The notes: generated from the sequence alone by a model not told the origin. DNA of 64,000 nucleotides from Schistosoma mansoni (GCF_000237925.1 NC_031500.1:13355753-13419752); one strand, 5' to 3'. Counted from the first letter of the stretch, positions 1-11,741 are shown. Made by a program: numbers and translations.

Positions 1-2036
1 GTTTTTTGATTGGAGTGAAAAAACATATTCTTTTCTTCAAGATAACCAGACTAGCTATACGATACATTCTGGTCAATGTGGTTCTAAATCTTCTGTTTAC
101 TATCGATGCAACATCGTAACCCTTGAATCTAAGCTGAATGAAAATGGATTTCTTGTTTTCTGTGGTTTCCTTAGACGTTTTGTCTTTACTTTTTCTATAC
201 TTCTTAATAATTTTCTTTGGAAACCCATTGTTCCTTAGGCATTTTTTTAAACAATAGGAAATTCTGTCAACAGACTAAATATTATATGGTCCAAGAAAAA
301 CAATCTGAACCTTGAACGATATAGGTATACAAAATTAACTGTACTGATGGGCAAGAGACATTAATGATACAAGATATATTATTATTTCTCAAGCCCACAT
401 GAGTAGGATGATTGATTGATTTTCCGAAATATCTCTTTCTTAGTTTGGATTGATGTCGATCTAAGCATCTTTTAACTTCCCAGAGTTTTCAGTGTTACAT
501 ATTCCATTATAGAAAAACCTGAGCCATAGCCTATTATACACATTATATGTTAAAAGTTCATTTATATTTTTAATGTGGTATCATTAACCTGCAACAGCCA
601 TTTGTAATGAGCTAACAGGATGAATCAGCTGATTTAGTCTACAAAAGAACCAGAAGATAACTTGAGAGCTATTTATGCCTTCTTTTTGAAGGTACTATGC
701 CTCTCACTTTTCCCTGTTAAACGATAAGTGAATTCTATGTGTTTTTGTCTACTCCCGATTCTTTTTCACCTGCTCCACAGTACAGTAAAGATATACATAC
801 CATGTGAAGGTATAAATTAGTCTTTTCTTTCCAACCGTAACAGGATTACATTCTAGATTTAATGCAAAAAAGGTTAACAAGTATCAAACTCTAAATTTTA
901 TCCTTAATTTTTTGTATCAGGCAGTACAGTCTAAAGGTGCTGATTTCATTTTCACTAAATCTTGTTCTTAGACGACCTACATGCAATCAACATATCATTG
1001 TACAATAATCAAGATCATATAATGAATAGAGTCAAGCATAGAGATAGATGGGGCAAGACTATTAAGTCACTAAATAGGCATATAGAGATGGTCTTCTACA
1101 TAAATAACGATATATAGATAAATAAGATGGATACTTGATAATATAAAGTTAATACGAACAACAGACATTCATACTTACACATTTCAACAATTAGTTCACT
1201 AACATTTTATTCTAAAGTAATTTACGTTCACTTATCAACTAAATAGGAATTACTATTTTAAGTAATGGTGGATGCCAACAAATCTGCTGCATTACAGTAA
1301 ATCAAAAGACTTTTTAGTTGAAAACATGCAAATGATAATCAATACAAAATCTTGATCATCAATGATCTTTCATGATTATTTTCGATCACTTGATTTTACA
1401 ACAACAAAAAACATACAGTCTGATATGGAATTACACATTTATTAGTTACATTTAAAGGACACAACATAACAACTCTCTTTTCTTTTTTTTTTGTATAACC
1501 ATAAGAAATAACAACAAATACAACACAACACAACGACAAAGACATGTCTCCATGGAATTTCGAAGAAAAGAAAAAGAATGTTAACACAGATACAATAAAA
1601 TAATTTCAGGTATATAAAAAAAACAAACAAAGAAATCAAATCCAATAAACAAATAGAGGACAATCACAAAAAAATTATGTTGAATGGACAAAAATTATAG
1701 TTTAATTTATAAAATGTAATGAGTATTTGAATGATTCTCTTTTTTTTCAGTATCATTTTGGTATATGCAAAAATCTTTGAAATAAAAACAAATTACTTTT
1801 GTAAAAATGTAAATTTTAAATACTGCTGCCTAATGTTTATCTTCCTCCCCTCTCTCTCTTCCCCCCTCTCTCTCTACCCCCCTCCTCCCTTCTCTCCCCT
1901 CTCTCTTTATCTTAGTGATTCATATAAGTTTTGTTTACAAATAAATCCATATAGAAACAACAAGATTTAATGCATAAATCAATCAAATTAGGAATGTAAT
2001 AAATTTTTTTTTAAGGAAAAAAAATAATAATAAAAT
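1..2036. other. 3' flank of TENT5 gene, no gene recognised
   Basis: AT-rich sequence without repeats of the RZ-B, Smα or SR2 families. Short open frames here are low complexity (Phe/Ser runs from T- and CT-tracts) and not credible. Part of 1500-2036 is probably the 3' UTR; several AATAAA-type signals exist on the minus strand, none clearly best. Confidence 0.6.
1848..1908. repeat. CT-rich low-complexity tract
   Basis: Almost pure pyrimidine (CCTCTCTCTCTTCC type) in the presumed 3' UTR or flank of the TENT5 gene. Confidence 0.8.
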
Positions 2037-3179
2037 TTATAAAATAGAAATATTTTCTTGTATAGATGAAGTGATTGTTGGTGTTGGTGTTGAATAAATA
2101 TAATAATTTTGATCTGGTGTATAATAAATAAATGGTTCACCACAATAAGTTAATAGATCATCTCTTGTTTCTATAGTATTATCATTATTAGTATTACTAA
2201 CATTATTATTATTAGTATTATTATTATTATATGGAGAATATTTTGAATAGATTGTATTCGTTGGATAACAACATGGTACACCGACATAATATCTTATATC
2301 ACCATTATTTGTTGCTTCTATACTATTATCTTGTGGTAAAAGTATTTTTGCATGATAATGTGGAAGTTTATTGGATAGAATATTTGTTGTATTAGTAGTA
2401 GTATTATAAGTAGTATCATTATTAATATGATCAGGAATGGTACTTTGTGGAATTGAATAAAATGATTGATTCTTATTTGTAGATAATGATAGTAAATATT
2501 CATTAGCAGGAAAATAGGTAACAATTTGTGGTACATAATATAATTCATTATTAAATTGTTGAGAATGATGATGATGATGATGATAATGATGTGGATTATG
2601 TTGTTGATGATGATGATGATTATGACAAAGTTGGGAATGAAAATGATGATTATAAAATGTACTATTATTTCTACATAATAGTTCCTCATTTGAATATGTA
2701 ATTTTATTGTGAATTCGGGGAATATTTTGGAAAGTTTCAGTGTCATTCATTGGTATCTTTCTATAAGTTGAATCTTCAATAGTTTTCTGTAAGTGGTTAT
2801 TACTTTCTGTAGATTTCTCAAGGTGATCATTGTTATGGTAACATTTCAATTCAGTTTGTGATTCATTTGTGAATGGTGTATGATCATTGTTATTTTCATG
2901 AGTGTCATTGTTGTTGTTATGACTATATGCATCATCATCATCATTATCATTATTATCATTATCACCTTCAGCATTAGGAGTGTTTTCCACTTTGTTTACA
3001 TGTTTCAATTCAATTTTTGATTGAAATGAGTTAGAAATGGTGGAATTTTGTTGATCAGTTATATCTTTTGAATTATGCATGAATTCAACTTGACATTGAT
3101 AATTGTATAAGTCATATAAGTCATGTTGGTCGTTTATTGAATATATTTGTTTAGGAAAGTAATTAGTCCCGTAAAATAC
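2037..3179 (-). CDS. TENT5: TENT5/FAM46-like nucleotidyltransferase, exon 4 (Asn/His-rich C-terminal tail)
   Basis: Terminal exon. The acceptor AG at 3181-3180 follows a T-rich tract; the frame opens in phase 0 with VFYGTNYFPKQIY and runs 380 codons to a TAA at 2039-2037. The first Met (3080) is internal: the frame is open upstream of it to the acceptor, so 3080 is not a start. The opening Tyr-rich stretch sits where vertebrate members have a short C-terminal tail of Tyr/Gln residues. The rest is low complexity: acidic and Asn-rich (roughly residues 70-100 of the exon), a His-rich block around residues 190-205, and further Asn/Thr runs. No known domain is visible in the tail. Exon assignment is firm from phase and context; function of the tail is unknown. 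Confidence 0.8.
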   Translation of the reverse strand, partial: VFYGTNYFPKQIYSINDQHDLYDLYNYQCQVEFMHNSKDITDQQNSTISNSFQSKIELKHVNKVENTPNAEGDNDNNDNDDDDAYSHNNNNDTHENNNDHTPFTNESQTELKCYHNNDHLEKSTESNNHLQKTIEDSTYRKIPMNDTETFQNIPRIHNKITYSNEELLCRNNSTFYNHHFHSQLCHNHHHHQQHNPHHYHHHHHHSQQFNNELYYVPQIVTYFPANEYLLSLSTNKNQSFYSIPQSTIPDHINNDTTYNTTTNTTNILSNKLPHYHAKILLPQDNSIEATNNGDIRYYVGVPCCYPTNTIYSKYSPYNNNNTNNNNVSNTNNDNTIETRDDLLTYCGEPFIYYTPDQNYYIYSTPTPTITSSIQENISIL

Positions 3180-3298
3180 CTTAATAAATGGAAAGGTTTA
3201 AAAAAATTAATGATTATTTAGATGAAGCCATTTTTGTTGGAACAAAATATGATTTGAAAATTGTTAATTCTATGTTCTGTATTTATTTACACATATTA

Positions 3299-4460
3299 CA
3301 CCTCGTGAAGGAGCGTGTGCCACCCATCAGGATTCTCTGCCGTACTCTGTACTGGGCAGTCCTTTCCACTTGCTATTCATTGCTTTAATGTCTTACTCCG
3401 ATTCCCGACGCAATGTGTTCCTTGCTTTTCCTCTCTTAGTTTTCTATTCAGGATTCCAAGTTAGAGCTTGCCTCGTGATGCAGTTTGACGATTTCCTAAA
3501 TGGATGTCCTATCTACCTCCAACATCTTTTCCTAATTTGCTCTTCAGCCCGAAGTTAGTTTGTTCTCTCCCACAGTAGACTGTTGCTGATGGTGTTCGGT
3601 CAACGGACATTCAGAATCTTACATAGAGATTTGTTTATCAATGCTTGTACATATTTGATGATGGTTGTTGTCGTTCTTCATGTTTCAGCTTCGTACAATA
3701 GAACTAACTAACTTGACGTTCGTATTGAAGATCCTGATTTTGATATTGGTTGACAGTTGTTCTGAATTCCATATGCTCTTCAGTTGTGGGAATACTGTCC
3801 TATTTCTGTTAATCCTTGCATTTACTTTTGCATCAGATCCTCCTTGTTCATCGATGATACTTCCCTGGCACGTGAATGTTTCTACATCATCCAGAGTTCT
3901 CCATCAAGTGTGATTAGGTTGGTGTTCTCCATGTTGTATTTGAGGATCTTACTTTTTCCATTGTTTATACTGAGACCTACTGATGCAGAGGCTGCTTCTA
4001 CACTATTTGTTTTCATCTGCATTTGTTCGGTTAGTTACATCCAATCTGTCCACTTTATTCTGTGCTTCCCCTCATACATCGAGGTCTTCATAAACCAGTC
4101 AATCAGCAGAAGAAAGAAAAATTAGGGAAATGCTGCCTTGTCTGACTCCGGTCCGTAATTGGAATGCATCTGTCAGCTGTCTTCCATGCACCATTTTGCA
4201 CTGTAGTCCGTCGTATGAATTCCACATGATGTTGACGATTTCCTTAGGTGCTCCATAGTGTCGAAGAAGACTCTAAAATGCCCTCCTATCGACATCGTTA
4301 CATGCCTTCTCATAATCGATGAAGTTGATGTATAATGACAAATTTCATTCAATTGATTGTTCAACGATGATCCGTAGTGTCTGTGCACGACCGATGTATT
4401 TCCTTTGACCTGGGGATGAGCTTTGACAAGAAGATGCTAGGCTCAATGAAGTTGTACAGG
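3299..4460 (-). pseudogene. SR2/RTE-like LINE, RT C-terminal region, decayed (TENT5 intron 3)
   Basis: Minus-strand relic of the second half of an RTE-type reverse-transcriptase ORF and its 3' end. It parallels the better-preserved copy at 52735-53490: the same order of blocks (five-prime part near 4400, the kFKYLGSI/D-x-QGG-like part near 3880, the [13 protein letters not shown]-like part near 3510-3560, NPE-x-RKRG near 3440) is recognisable in different frames with many stops. No terminal TAAG tail is seen. It sits in TENT5 intron 3, in the same orientation as the gene. Confidence 0.65.
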
Positions 4461-4628
4461 ATTTAGGAACAGTCTTTTTGGTACTACTGCATCGGTTTGG
4501 CTTCCTCTGAAGACTAAACCCTCTCTATGACCGACGACCTTGCACCTCCTCCATCGATATTGCCTAAATGGGCAGTTTCGTACATAGTGCCATGCACCAT
4601 AGTGCTAGCAAGGAGCAGGGAAATTCGT

Positions 4629-5426
4629 TTAATTCTCCGGAACTGAGTTGAAATGAGATGGACTGGGTGTAGCAGGGGCACATTTATTCTGGTTAGGTAT
4701 CTGTTGGACTACTCGTACTTCAGATCGACTAGAGTTATCACTCTGGATCATAGTTAAGTCTCGCTGCAGATTAATGAGGCTTTGGTATTCATTGGCCATG
4801 CCACTAAGGATTAGTTTAGGATCTTGATCCAATCGACACAGTAGCCGTGATCTTATGTCACTGAACTTTTGGGACTGGAGGCTGCAAGTGAGGATGAGGG
4901 CTTTAAACCGGTCTTTAGACAAAGACTTCAACCAGAAGCGTTCGCATTCACGGTTTATGATGCTCAAATGATTTAGAAAGTCATCGTCTTCGTTCATAAT
5001 TAGCTTCAAGCATTGATAACGAGTATTAAACAATAATGAGTTGTCGCCGAAATGTTGGCCTTATGTCTGGACTGTGTCTGAGAAAGAGCTACCACGTAGG
5101 TTCGAAGGCAGGATCGAATTACAATACCTGTCCAGCTCACTTGCACCTAACTTTCGAAGTAGCAGCTGAACCTTCCGAAAATCATCTTGATTAGCAAAAT
5201 CAAATTTAAATAGGTCTTCATAACGCCGAAACCACATGTCAAAAGTAACGTTGGTATCAAGATAATAATTAAACTCAGCAATGCTATCTCCGATGCCGTC
5301 TACTGATGGTGCTGTGGTTTCATTAGATATCCTAGGCTGTGTGGGAGGCAAAATCTTGATATTTGTCAGCATCTGCATTAGTTTCAGCTGCTGCTCAAGT
5401 GAGAATTTGAGTTTAGAAGAATCCAT
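4629..5426 (-). pseudogene. LTR-retrotransposon Gag-like gene, decayed
   Basis: One minus-strand frame from ATG 5426 to a stop at 4629, interrupted by a single TAA (5061-5063). It encodes MDSSKLKFSLEQQLKLMQML, then FDMWFRRYEDLFKFDFANQD and, after the stop, FNTRYQCLKLIMNEDDDFLN and KFSDIRSRLLCRL. The helical pattern and the W-F-x-R-x-E-D-L-F motif resemble capsid/Gag proteins of Ty3-type LTR elements. No zinc knuckle, protease or RT is seen; 4460-4629 does not continue it. Assignment to a family is inference. Confidence 0.6.
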
Positions 5427-5728
5427 GTTTCCAAAACCCCCGTTGCAAAATAATATACTTGATGCTATTACGAGTTCACTCTACTCGGTAAACGGAACGA
5501 AGGTCAAAGACACAATCTAATTGAAGAAATCTGGATGTTTGAATTTAGTGGTCAGTCATTCATAATGGTGGAAAATCACATAAGTTGATCTAATTTTGTG
5601 TTTCTTTCAGATTTTCAACCCGTCGTTACTCATTTGTCATCCCCTTCTGTAACAAATCATCCTTCGTGATACGATCATCAAAGCTTACTGGAAAGTATAT
5701 TCTTTCACTATTCCAGCCATCAGTTACT

Positions 5729-5794
5729 TATTTACTTACTTAATTACGCCTGTTACCCCTTGTCGAGGAGCATAGGCCGCTCGAATGAAAGTCG
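5729..5794 (-). repeat. Tiny 5'-truncated SR2/RTE-like 3' end
   Basis: About 65 bp, minus strand: final codons (GGLCSST-like region) then GCGTAATTAAGTAAGTAAAT, the TAAG-type tail. Confidence 0.7.
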
Positions 5795-6095
5795 AGTTCC
5801 AGCCATCAATAACTGAATGATATTCATTGCATATAAAAAAAAGTTTCCATCATAGGTTTTCTATTACTAGCCAATAATAAAATAAATCATAATCTGTTGG
5901 TTGTTTACTACTTCTCTTGACGATTATTATCAGACGTCAGCTGACAGATTCTATAAAAATGTTCGTTGCTTAAGTACTATTTATTTCCACAAAATTTTAG
6001 TAACATTGCTTTACTACTCAAAAGCTTATTAGTAGCACACCATTTTCAGCATAAGTTTCAGGAGCACTAGTATCAAGTAAACACAATATACCGAT

Positions 6096-6097
<2 letters not shown>

Positions 6098-6157
<60 letters not shown>
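6098..6157. repeat. (AT)n microsatellite
   Basis: About 60 bp of alternating TA in TENT5 intron 3. Confidence 0.95.
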
Positions 6158-6159
<2 letters not shown>

Positions 6160-6692
6160 TCAAGTTACATTATGGCCTGATGTTCGTTCGATAATCAATG
6201 GAAAGTCGAGAAGAGTTGGATAAATATTTTTCTCTGGTTTTGAATCGCTCAATAGTGAGCACCAACTATACCACCAGGGATCGAGTTCAAAACCTTCAAA
6301 TTTTGGTTAACACCAAGGCTAATGAGCAGACATCCAATGGTTCGCATGTACTTTAATTAATTCTCGATACTGTGCAATCATCTCACATTGCATGCAATAA
6401 GTAGGTGTCTCACAATCAATGCAGTTGAACTGCACTAATCACAAATCATAACCAGAACATCTGGAGACCAAAGATCCTAAGTTCGATCCCCATCGGTATC
6501 GCTGATGCATACAGCTGAGTAGTCCAACACCAGGAGAAGTCAGTTATCCAGTCATTTCTGAATTTCAGTGGTTGTCTAATTTAAGTCACTTCAATGTCCA
6601 AACAATAAAATTCAAAACTTTTGACAAACTCTGCATATTAGTAATAGTTAGAAGCCTAAGATATGTTTTTATCACGGGTCAATGTAAAATAA

Positions 6693-6725
<33 letters not shown>
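6693..6725. repeat. (AT)n microsatellite beside TENT5 exon 3 donor
   Basis: Alternating AT starting a few bases downstream of the donor of exon 3. Confidence 0.9.
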
Positions 6726-6729
<4 letters not shown>

Positions 6730-6735
6730 ACATAC

Positions 6736-6909
6736 TTTATCTAATGCCCAATTATTTGACGAAAATTCTTGCAAATGTACAACAGATTGTTTATTTTCTT
6801 TTTCTTGTTCAGTAACATCCCGTAAGAACATTTCAATGAGGCATAAAGTTTGTTGTCTTTCATGTGTCATTAAACAGATTGTAGAATGTGAAACAACTTC
6901 ATATAAGAT
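6736..6909 (-). CDS. TENT5: TENT5/FAM46-like nucleotidyltransferase, exon 3
   Basis: This 174-nt, 58-codon exon is phase 0 at both ends. It lies between an acceptor (ACTTTAG, with AG at 6911-6910) and a GTATGT donor (6735-6730). It encodes ILYEVVSHSTICLMTHERQQ followed by TLCLIEMFLRDV. This matches the family's C-terminal helical signature (VVNESTVCLM-GHERRQTL-type segment) closely enough to identify the gene by itself. The exon ends at NWALDK. The reading frame runs on into an (AT)n microsatellite just inside the intron, so the open frame looks longer than the exon. It is about 16.7 kb from exon 2 and 3.6 kb from exon 4. Confidence 0.87.
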
Positions 6910-7039
6910 CTAAAGTGTATACAGATGAAAAACAAATTAAAGATGAGTTTTATTACTATATTTAGATCTTTGATGAAATAAGAAGACAGTTTCATGTGAA
7001 AATATTATTAACATAGATGTAAATAAATTGTGACTAGTA

Positions 7040-7240
7040 ATTGAATCCAGGATGTATATCTCGTCTTACTTAGGTCACATCAGCTGAACATCGGTTGTTT
7101 AAACCAAAAGATGTTAGGTTCTAGTCCTTGTGTTAATATCAATACTAGGATGAAGTTCATTTCGGCTGACGAGTCTTGAAATTCACCAAACAAGAGTACT
7201 GAATTCTACAACTAACCACAATCCATCTATTCTAAAATAA
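7040..7240. repeat. Smα-like relic
   Basis: GAATCCAGGATGTATATCTC, GTTAGGTTCTAGTCCTTG and GGCTGACGAGTCTTGAAATT; very diverged. Confidence 0.4.
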
Positions 7241-7511
7241 TCTATGGTAACAATATAAATATAGAGTCATATCACAATGATAATGATAACATAGTTCATT
7301 TAACTCTATGAGGGAGCAGTGTAAATGTTATGAAATAAAGTTTCATGTCTTTGAATTTGTTTTAAAGAATTCATTTTTCTATGTTCATCGCATAATATGC
7401 TAATACATTTTAGTTCAGAAAGATGATACAATCTATCGAAGAGATAACTGTGAAAAAGGTATGAAACCATCCACCACAGTTTCATTTATATTCACCATTA
7501 TGTTTAAGTTT

Positions 7512-8078
7512 TGTGGTCTGTGCCACTGATGTCGACAGATATAAGTAGTATTGTTGTGTGGATTACTTAAATCCACATAAGTAGTATATGGTGATGGTCA
7601 GGCATAGAATGTATTTCGGCAGAAGATCGATAAGGAAAAAACAGGAACGAAGCGCAATCGGTATGAAAATGCATGAACAATGAAATCAGAGAAGATAGGT
7701 TGATATTTGCAGAAGGAACAGTTAAGATTGAGACAATTGATTGTTATTTTGCAAATTAACTGGTTACTGTATGGTTATCAGATTTTAGTGTGATAGTCTG
7801 TAATTTGTGCTCAATTACAATCGATAGTCCTTGCTTACTACAGTATTTATAATCAACAGAAAGTAAAATGTCTGAAGGTACAGGGTTAAGAAGATTAAAA
7901 AAGAGAACGAGAACAAAGAATGATTGGTGTGGAAACGAAACAACAATGATGTCTAAGACGATTGATGGATATTTTGCAAATGAATTATTCACTGAATGAC
8001 TCTCAGATCTTACTAATGGATTCTGTAATTTTGGTGTTCAAATACATTCTATTGTTCCCACTTGTATTCTTGTTCACT
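7512..8078 (+). mobile_element. LTR-2B-like repeat split by LTR-2A
   Basis: GTGCCACTGATGTCGACAGA before, and TCAACAGAAAGTAAAATGTC through TTGTTCACTG after, the nested LTR-2A. The right half is homologous to the right half of LTR-2A (TGATGGATATTTTGCAAATG against TGATTGTTATTTTGCAAATT), so the two are related LTR subfamilies. Confidence 0.6.
7552..7842 (+). mobile_element. Solo LTR, family LTR-2A, nested in LTR-2B
   Basis: 291 bp starting TGTTGTGTGGATTACTT and ending GCTTACTACA, flanked by GTAT at 7548-7551 and 7843-7846. It interrupts the LTR-2B-type sequence 7512-7551/7843-8078. Internal landmarks are AGTAGTATATGGTGATGG, GGCAGAAGATCGATAAGG and TGTATGGTTATCAGATTTTA. Confidence 0.75.
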
Positions 8079-8517
8079 GAAGCAGTATGTTGACATTAAA
8101 ATTGACACACCAATCCAGTACTTTTCAATTTAAAACTTCAACCGATTATCCACTGAGTTATGACGTTCAGATGGGTACTAAATTGTTCAAAGGCTTTGAT
8201 GATTATATCATCATCATCATCATCTATTCATGTGTTGTCCATGAATCATGATCTAAAGTCATAAATACAACAAAAACCTAAACAAATAAACAAATCATGA
8301 ATACACATACAAAAATAAAAATAAAATAAAGATTATTTTTTTGAAAAAAAAACAATATTTTTTACTAGATAATGCCAAAATCAAGCAGATTTTTCTTCCT
8401 AAATTACCAATATACATTCTCCTAATGTCAGTTTAAAATAGTATTTTGCCTAGTTTCAGTGTTATAGGTAATATTTAGTTATGTAGATTGGAAAACAATA
8501 TATATATACATATATCA

Positions 8518-9062
8518 AAAGGGGTTTTGTGGAGATCTTAGTAATTGAAGCTAGACTATCATGGGAAACATGGAAGCATTGGACATCCGTTTCGTTCTAG
8601 TATGAGACTCCTCAGCAGTTGTCATCCATAATCTCGCATCGCGAGATTCGAACTCAAGACTTATCAATCTCTCACGCTTGAATTGATTCATGAATTCAAC
8701 CATAAAATTACTAAAATCTCCACAAAACCCCATCTGATAATAATCATATACTCACTAGTGACTGGTTCAAGATGTATTTCCTGGACTTCTGGTGGGAAGC
8801 CATGACCAGTGGAGTTCAACCAGGTCTGTTGGGAGATAGCAGTTCACTGAAGACAATGGTAGATATGTCGCTCAACTTTGTGGATCGGTTAAAGTTATAC
8901 ATTTACACCGTTGGATGCTGGTTAAGTGTTCTGCAGGTTAAGTGCTCGTGCGTGAAACCGATAGGTCCTGGGTTCGAATCTTGCGAGGCGGAATGGTGGA
9001 TGAACACTGCTGAGGAGTACCAGGTTTTCCATGGGGGTCTAGCTTCAATTGACTCATGAGTT
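8518..9062. mobile_element. RZ-B fold-back: minus-strand piece then nearly full plus-strand unit
   Basis: The left arm GGGGTTTTGTGGAGATCTTA with a minus-strand hammerhead (8574-8624) turns around near 8683. A plus-strand unit follows: tail start, body (TCAACCAGGTCTGTTGGGAG), A-box-like head, B box GGTTCGAATCT, then a hammerhead from which about 33 nt, including stem II, GAAA and the cleavage site, are deleted (at about 9020). Confidence 0.75.
8574..8624 (-). ncRNA. Hammerhead ribozyme motif (RZ-B), core intact, stem I partly mismatched
   Basis: Minus strand CTGAGGA, stem II GTCT/GAAC (imperfect), GAAA, stem III ACGGATGT, GUC; stem I AACTG/CAATG has a C/A mismatch. Confidence 0.55.
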
Positions 9063-9296
9063 GTACTATAAAGTTTGAAGAAAAAATTTCCCTTCTGCTG
9101 TATTTTTAAACTTTTTTGCTACTAACCTAACCAAGTAAATTGTTCTTTTTTGTGGTTGTTTACTTTACATTATACCTTTTATTATTTCATTTTTAACTAT
9201 ATAGAATAAGATACACATACACATAACTACAAAAAATACATAAATTAGCATATTAACATCTATAAATATTTTACATTTGAATCTATAAGTCAGTTG

Positions 9297-9640
9297 AAGT
9301 TGGATCACCATGGAAAACCTGGAAGCACTGGATGGTCACTTCGTCCTATTGTGGGAATCCTCACCAGTGCGCATCCACCATTCCGCCTCATGAGATTCCG
9401 ACCCAGGACCTATCAATGTTGCACGCGAGTGCTTAACCTCTAAACCACTGAGCCGGCATGCAACGATGTTAATGTCTAAATTCAACCAATCCATGAAATT
9501 GAGCGACACATCCACCATTGTCTTCAGTGAGTTATCATCTCCAAACAGACCTGGTTGAACTCCACTGGTCACTGCTTCTGACTAAAACTCCAGGAAATAC
9601 CTCTTGAAACCCGTCACTAATGAACATATGTTGATTAATA
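9297..9640 (-). mobile_element. RZ-B element, nearly full length, ribozyme inactive
   Basis: All blocks in order on the minus strand: body, A-box head (GCCGGCTCAGTGGTTTAGAG), B box, hammerhead with GTGAGGA (C3 to G) and GAAG, tail truncated. Confidence 0.75.
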
Positions 9641-10045
9641 TCAGTAGGAGTTTTTGTGAAGATTTTAATTAACTAACAAATCATTCACGATATATTGCAT
9701 ACAATATTCTATTGTTACATTATTTTCCTTATTCAATTCATTTCATATTCTTTTATTTATCCAAAAATTAGGGTGGTATATTGTGAAAAAAAAATAATAA
9801 AATAAACATTGAACCTCTGAATAGAAATAATTTTTGTATTGAAAACATTGAACTGGATAGTAGTGTTTTTTGAATTATGATCGAATATTGAACAAAAAGG
9901 GTGAAGTTGTTTATATTAGTAAGATTATTACAGGGAAGAGTAACGAAGTAAATAGGATAAAATGAATTTATCATTTTATTTTGATATTTCTTATCAGTTT
10001 CAATGAGAATAGAGTTACACCATGGGAAACTTGGAAGCACTCATG

Positions 10046-10437
10046 CTTTCAACTATGAAAATACTGAAATCTCCACAAAACCCCTTCTGATTATAATCAC
10101 ATACTCACTAGTGATTGACTTCAAGAGATATTTCCTGGAGTTCTAGTGAGAACCAGTGGTCAGTGGAGTTTAACCAAGTCTGTTGTGAGATAGGAACTCA
10201 CTTAAGACATTTGATGAACGGTTGCTCAACTTCGCGGATTGGTTGAAGTTAGACATTAACACCATGGGATGCCGGCTTAGTGGTCTGTAGGTTAAGTGAT
10301 CTGTCGCGAGACTGGTAGGTCCTGGGTTCGAATTTCGCTAGGTGAGATCGTGGATGCGCACTGCTGAGGAGTCTCACAATAGGACAAAACGGTCATCCAG
10401 TGCTTCCAGGTTTCCCTTGGTGGTCTAGCTTCACGAT
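10046..10437 (+). mobile_element. RZ-B element, full-length unit, G12 mutated
   Basis: About 390 bp from CATGCTTTCAACTATG through body, head (GATGCCGGCTTAGTGGTCTG), B box GGTTCGAATTT and hammerhead. The core keeps CTGAGGA but reads AAAA where GAAA is required, so cleavage is not expected. Confidence 0.75.
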
Positions 10438-11354
10438 GGAACTAGGAACACATAACGAGGGGAAGATGAGATTGTATGTGATAGATTTGTATTTCTTGAA
10501 ATTTTCTGTTACATTAAGCAGTGAGGAGATGATGTTTCAGTGATGAATAAAGAGAATGAATGATTTTATAATCAATTGACATACTTATAATCGAAGTTAA
10601 CTTACTGGATGAGCGTTAGTAGAATGTTAAGAAAAGTAATATTATGTAATGAATATCAGTGTGAGTTAGGTATTCACAGTGAGACCTGAAATGTATAGGT
10701 TACATAACTGATGGAGTCGTGGATGAACATTGTTGAAGGGTATGAAACAAGGATAAAGTAACTGTTCAGTAATTCCTGGTTTATCAAAGGCTATTTAATT
10801 ATGGCCAGTTCGGAAGTAGATTGTAAACGTTTTTTTTTTGTAAAAAATTATCTTGTCCACCTCGGATGTGGTCAACCAACGTTTTACTTTTATATGCACA
10901 GAAAAAAGTCATCTGATGGCAAGGTTGTCTGCAAAGCAGACGAAAGTAGTTTTTGTTGTTGTTTGATTATTTTGAATTCCATAAATATACTTAACATATG
11001 TTGACTGTCTACTTGTGAATATTTTGTTAACTTTTTAGGCATAAGTTTCTAAGATCATGTTCATAAAAACTCTGCAGAAAACATTTTTATCAGCCTTTCC
11101 TATGAACTTGTGTTACGTCATGGGACCGCTGACCGATTTCAATTCTTAAATCACCAATCAGTCTAGTGTCCCCAAGTTGATCAGTTACATGCTTAACAAG
11201 CAATATTGACCTTGACCCGGCAGGTAAGCCCCAAATGGTCCGTTATTTTGAAGCTCCTCTCTATCCCTAGCATTTGAGTTCAGATGTAGCAACTATCATC
11301 TACAATATTTATGTTTCAAATAGATGAGATTTAAGTAAAGGCGTGCCAGATCGC

Positions 11355-11560
11355 ATTAAACCATAAAATGTGAAATAACAATTATGCATAAACAAACTAT
11401 AAATGGCTGTAAATGAGGAAGATTGAAGATAATTGACTGGCAAAATATTAGGAACAGTAAACCTTTAGACTGTAGTTTGATAGGTTAACCCAAAACTTAC
11501 GATAAAAGGAATAGCTATATAAAGTAATCTAGTTACTCAGTAAGTATACAACAAAATTTT
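11355..11560 (+). repeat. Possible diverged LTR-1 relic
   Basis: AAACCATAAAATGTGAAATA, TATAAATGGCTGTAAATG and TTACGATAAAAGGAATAGCT occur in the same order as related strings of LTR-1. Weak similarity judged by eye. Confidence 0.35.
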
Positions 11561-11741
11561 AATTAATAATAATTCGAAAAACCAGTTCCAACCTCGATAT
11601 TCTTTCGGTTATGATAACTTGCCACCATAATTGCGTGTGATTTGCTAATTGTAACTAGAAGTGAGCGCCATATCTTATTTACTTTAAAGAGCATATAAAC
11701 TGGACAACTTTTGTAACTGACAAGATAAAAACTATTATGAA

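Noticed and set aside
2318-2746. Ile-rich open frame overlapping TENT5 exon 4
   Set aside because: A shifted reading of the His/Asn-rich tract (CAT/AAT repeats read as ATC/ATA/ATT).
6679-6735. Extension of TENT5 exon 3 frame beyond KVCYVYIYIY
   Set aside because: That part reads through the GTATGT donor into an (AT)n microsatellite.
10801-11004. 67-residue Cys-rich open frame starting MASSEVDCK
   Set aside because: No splice sites, homologous family or conservation visible; compatible with chance in AT-rich DNA.
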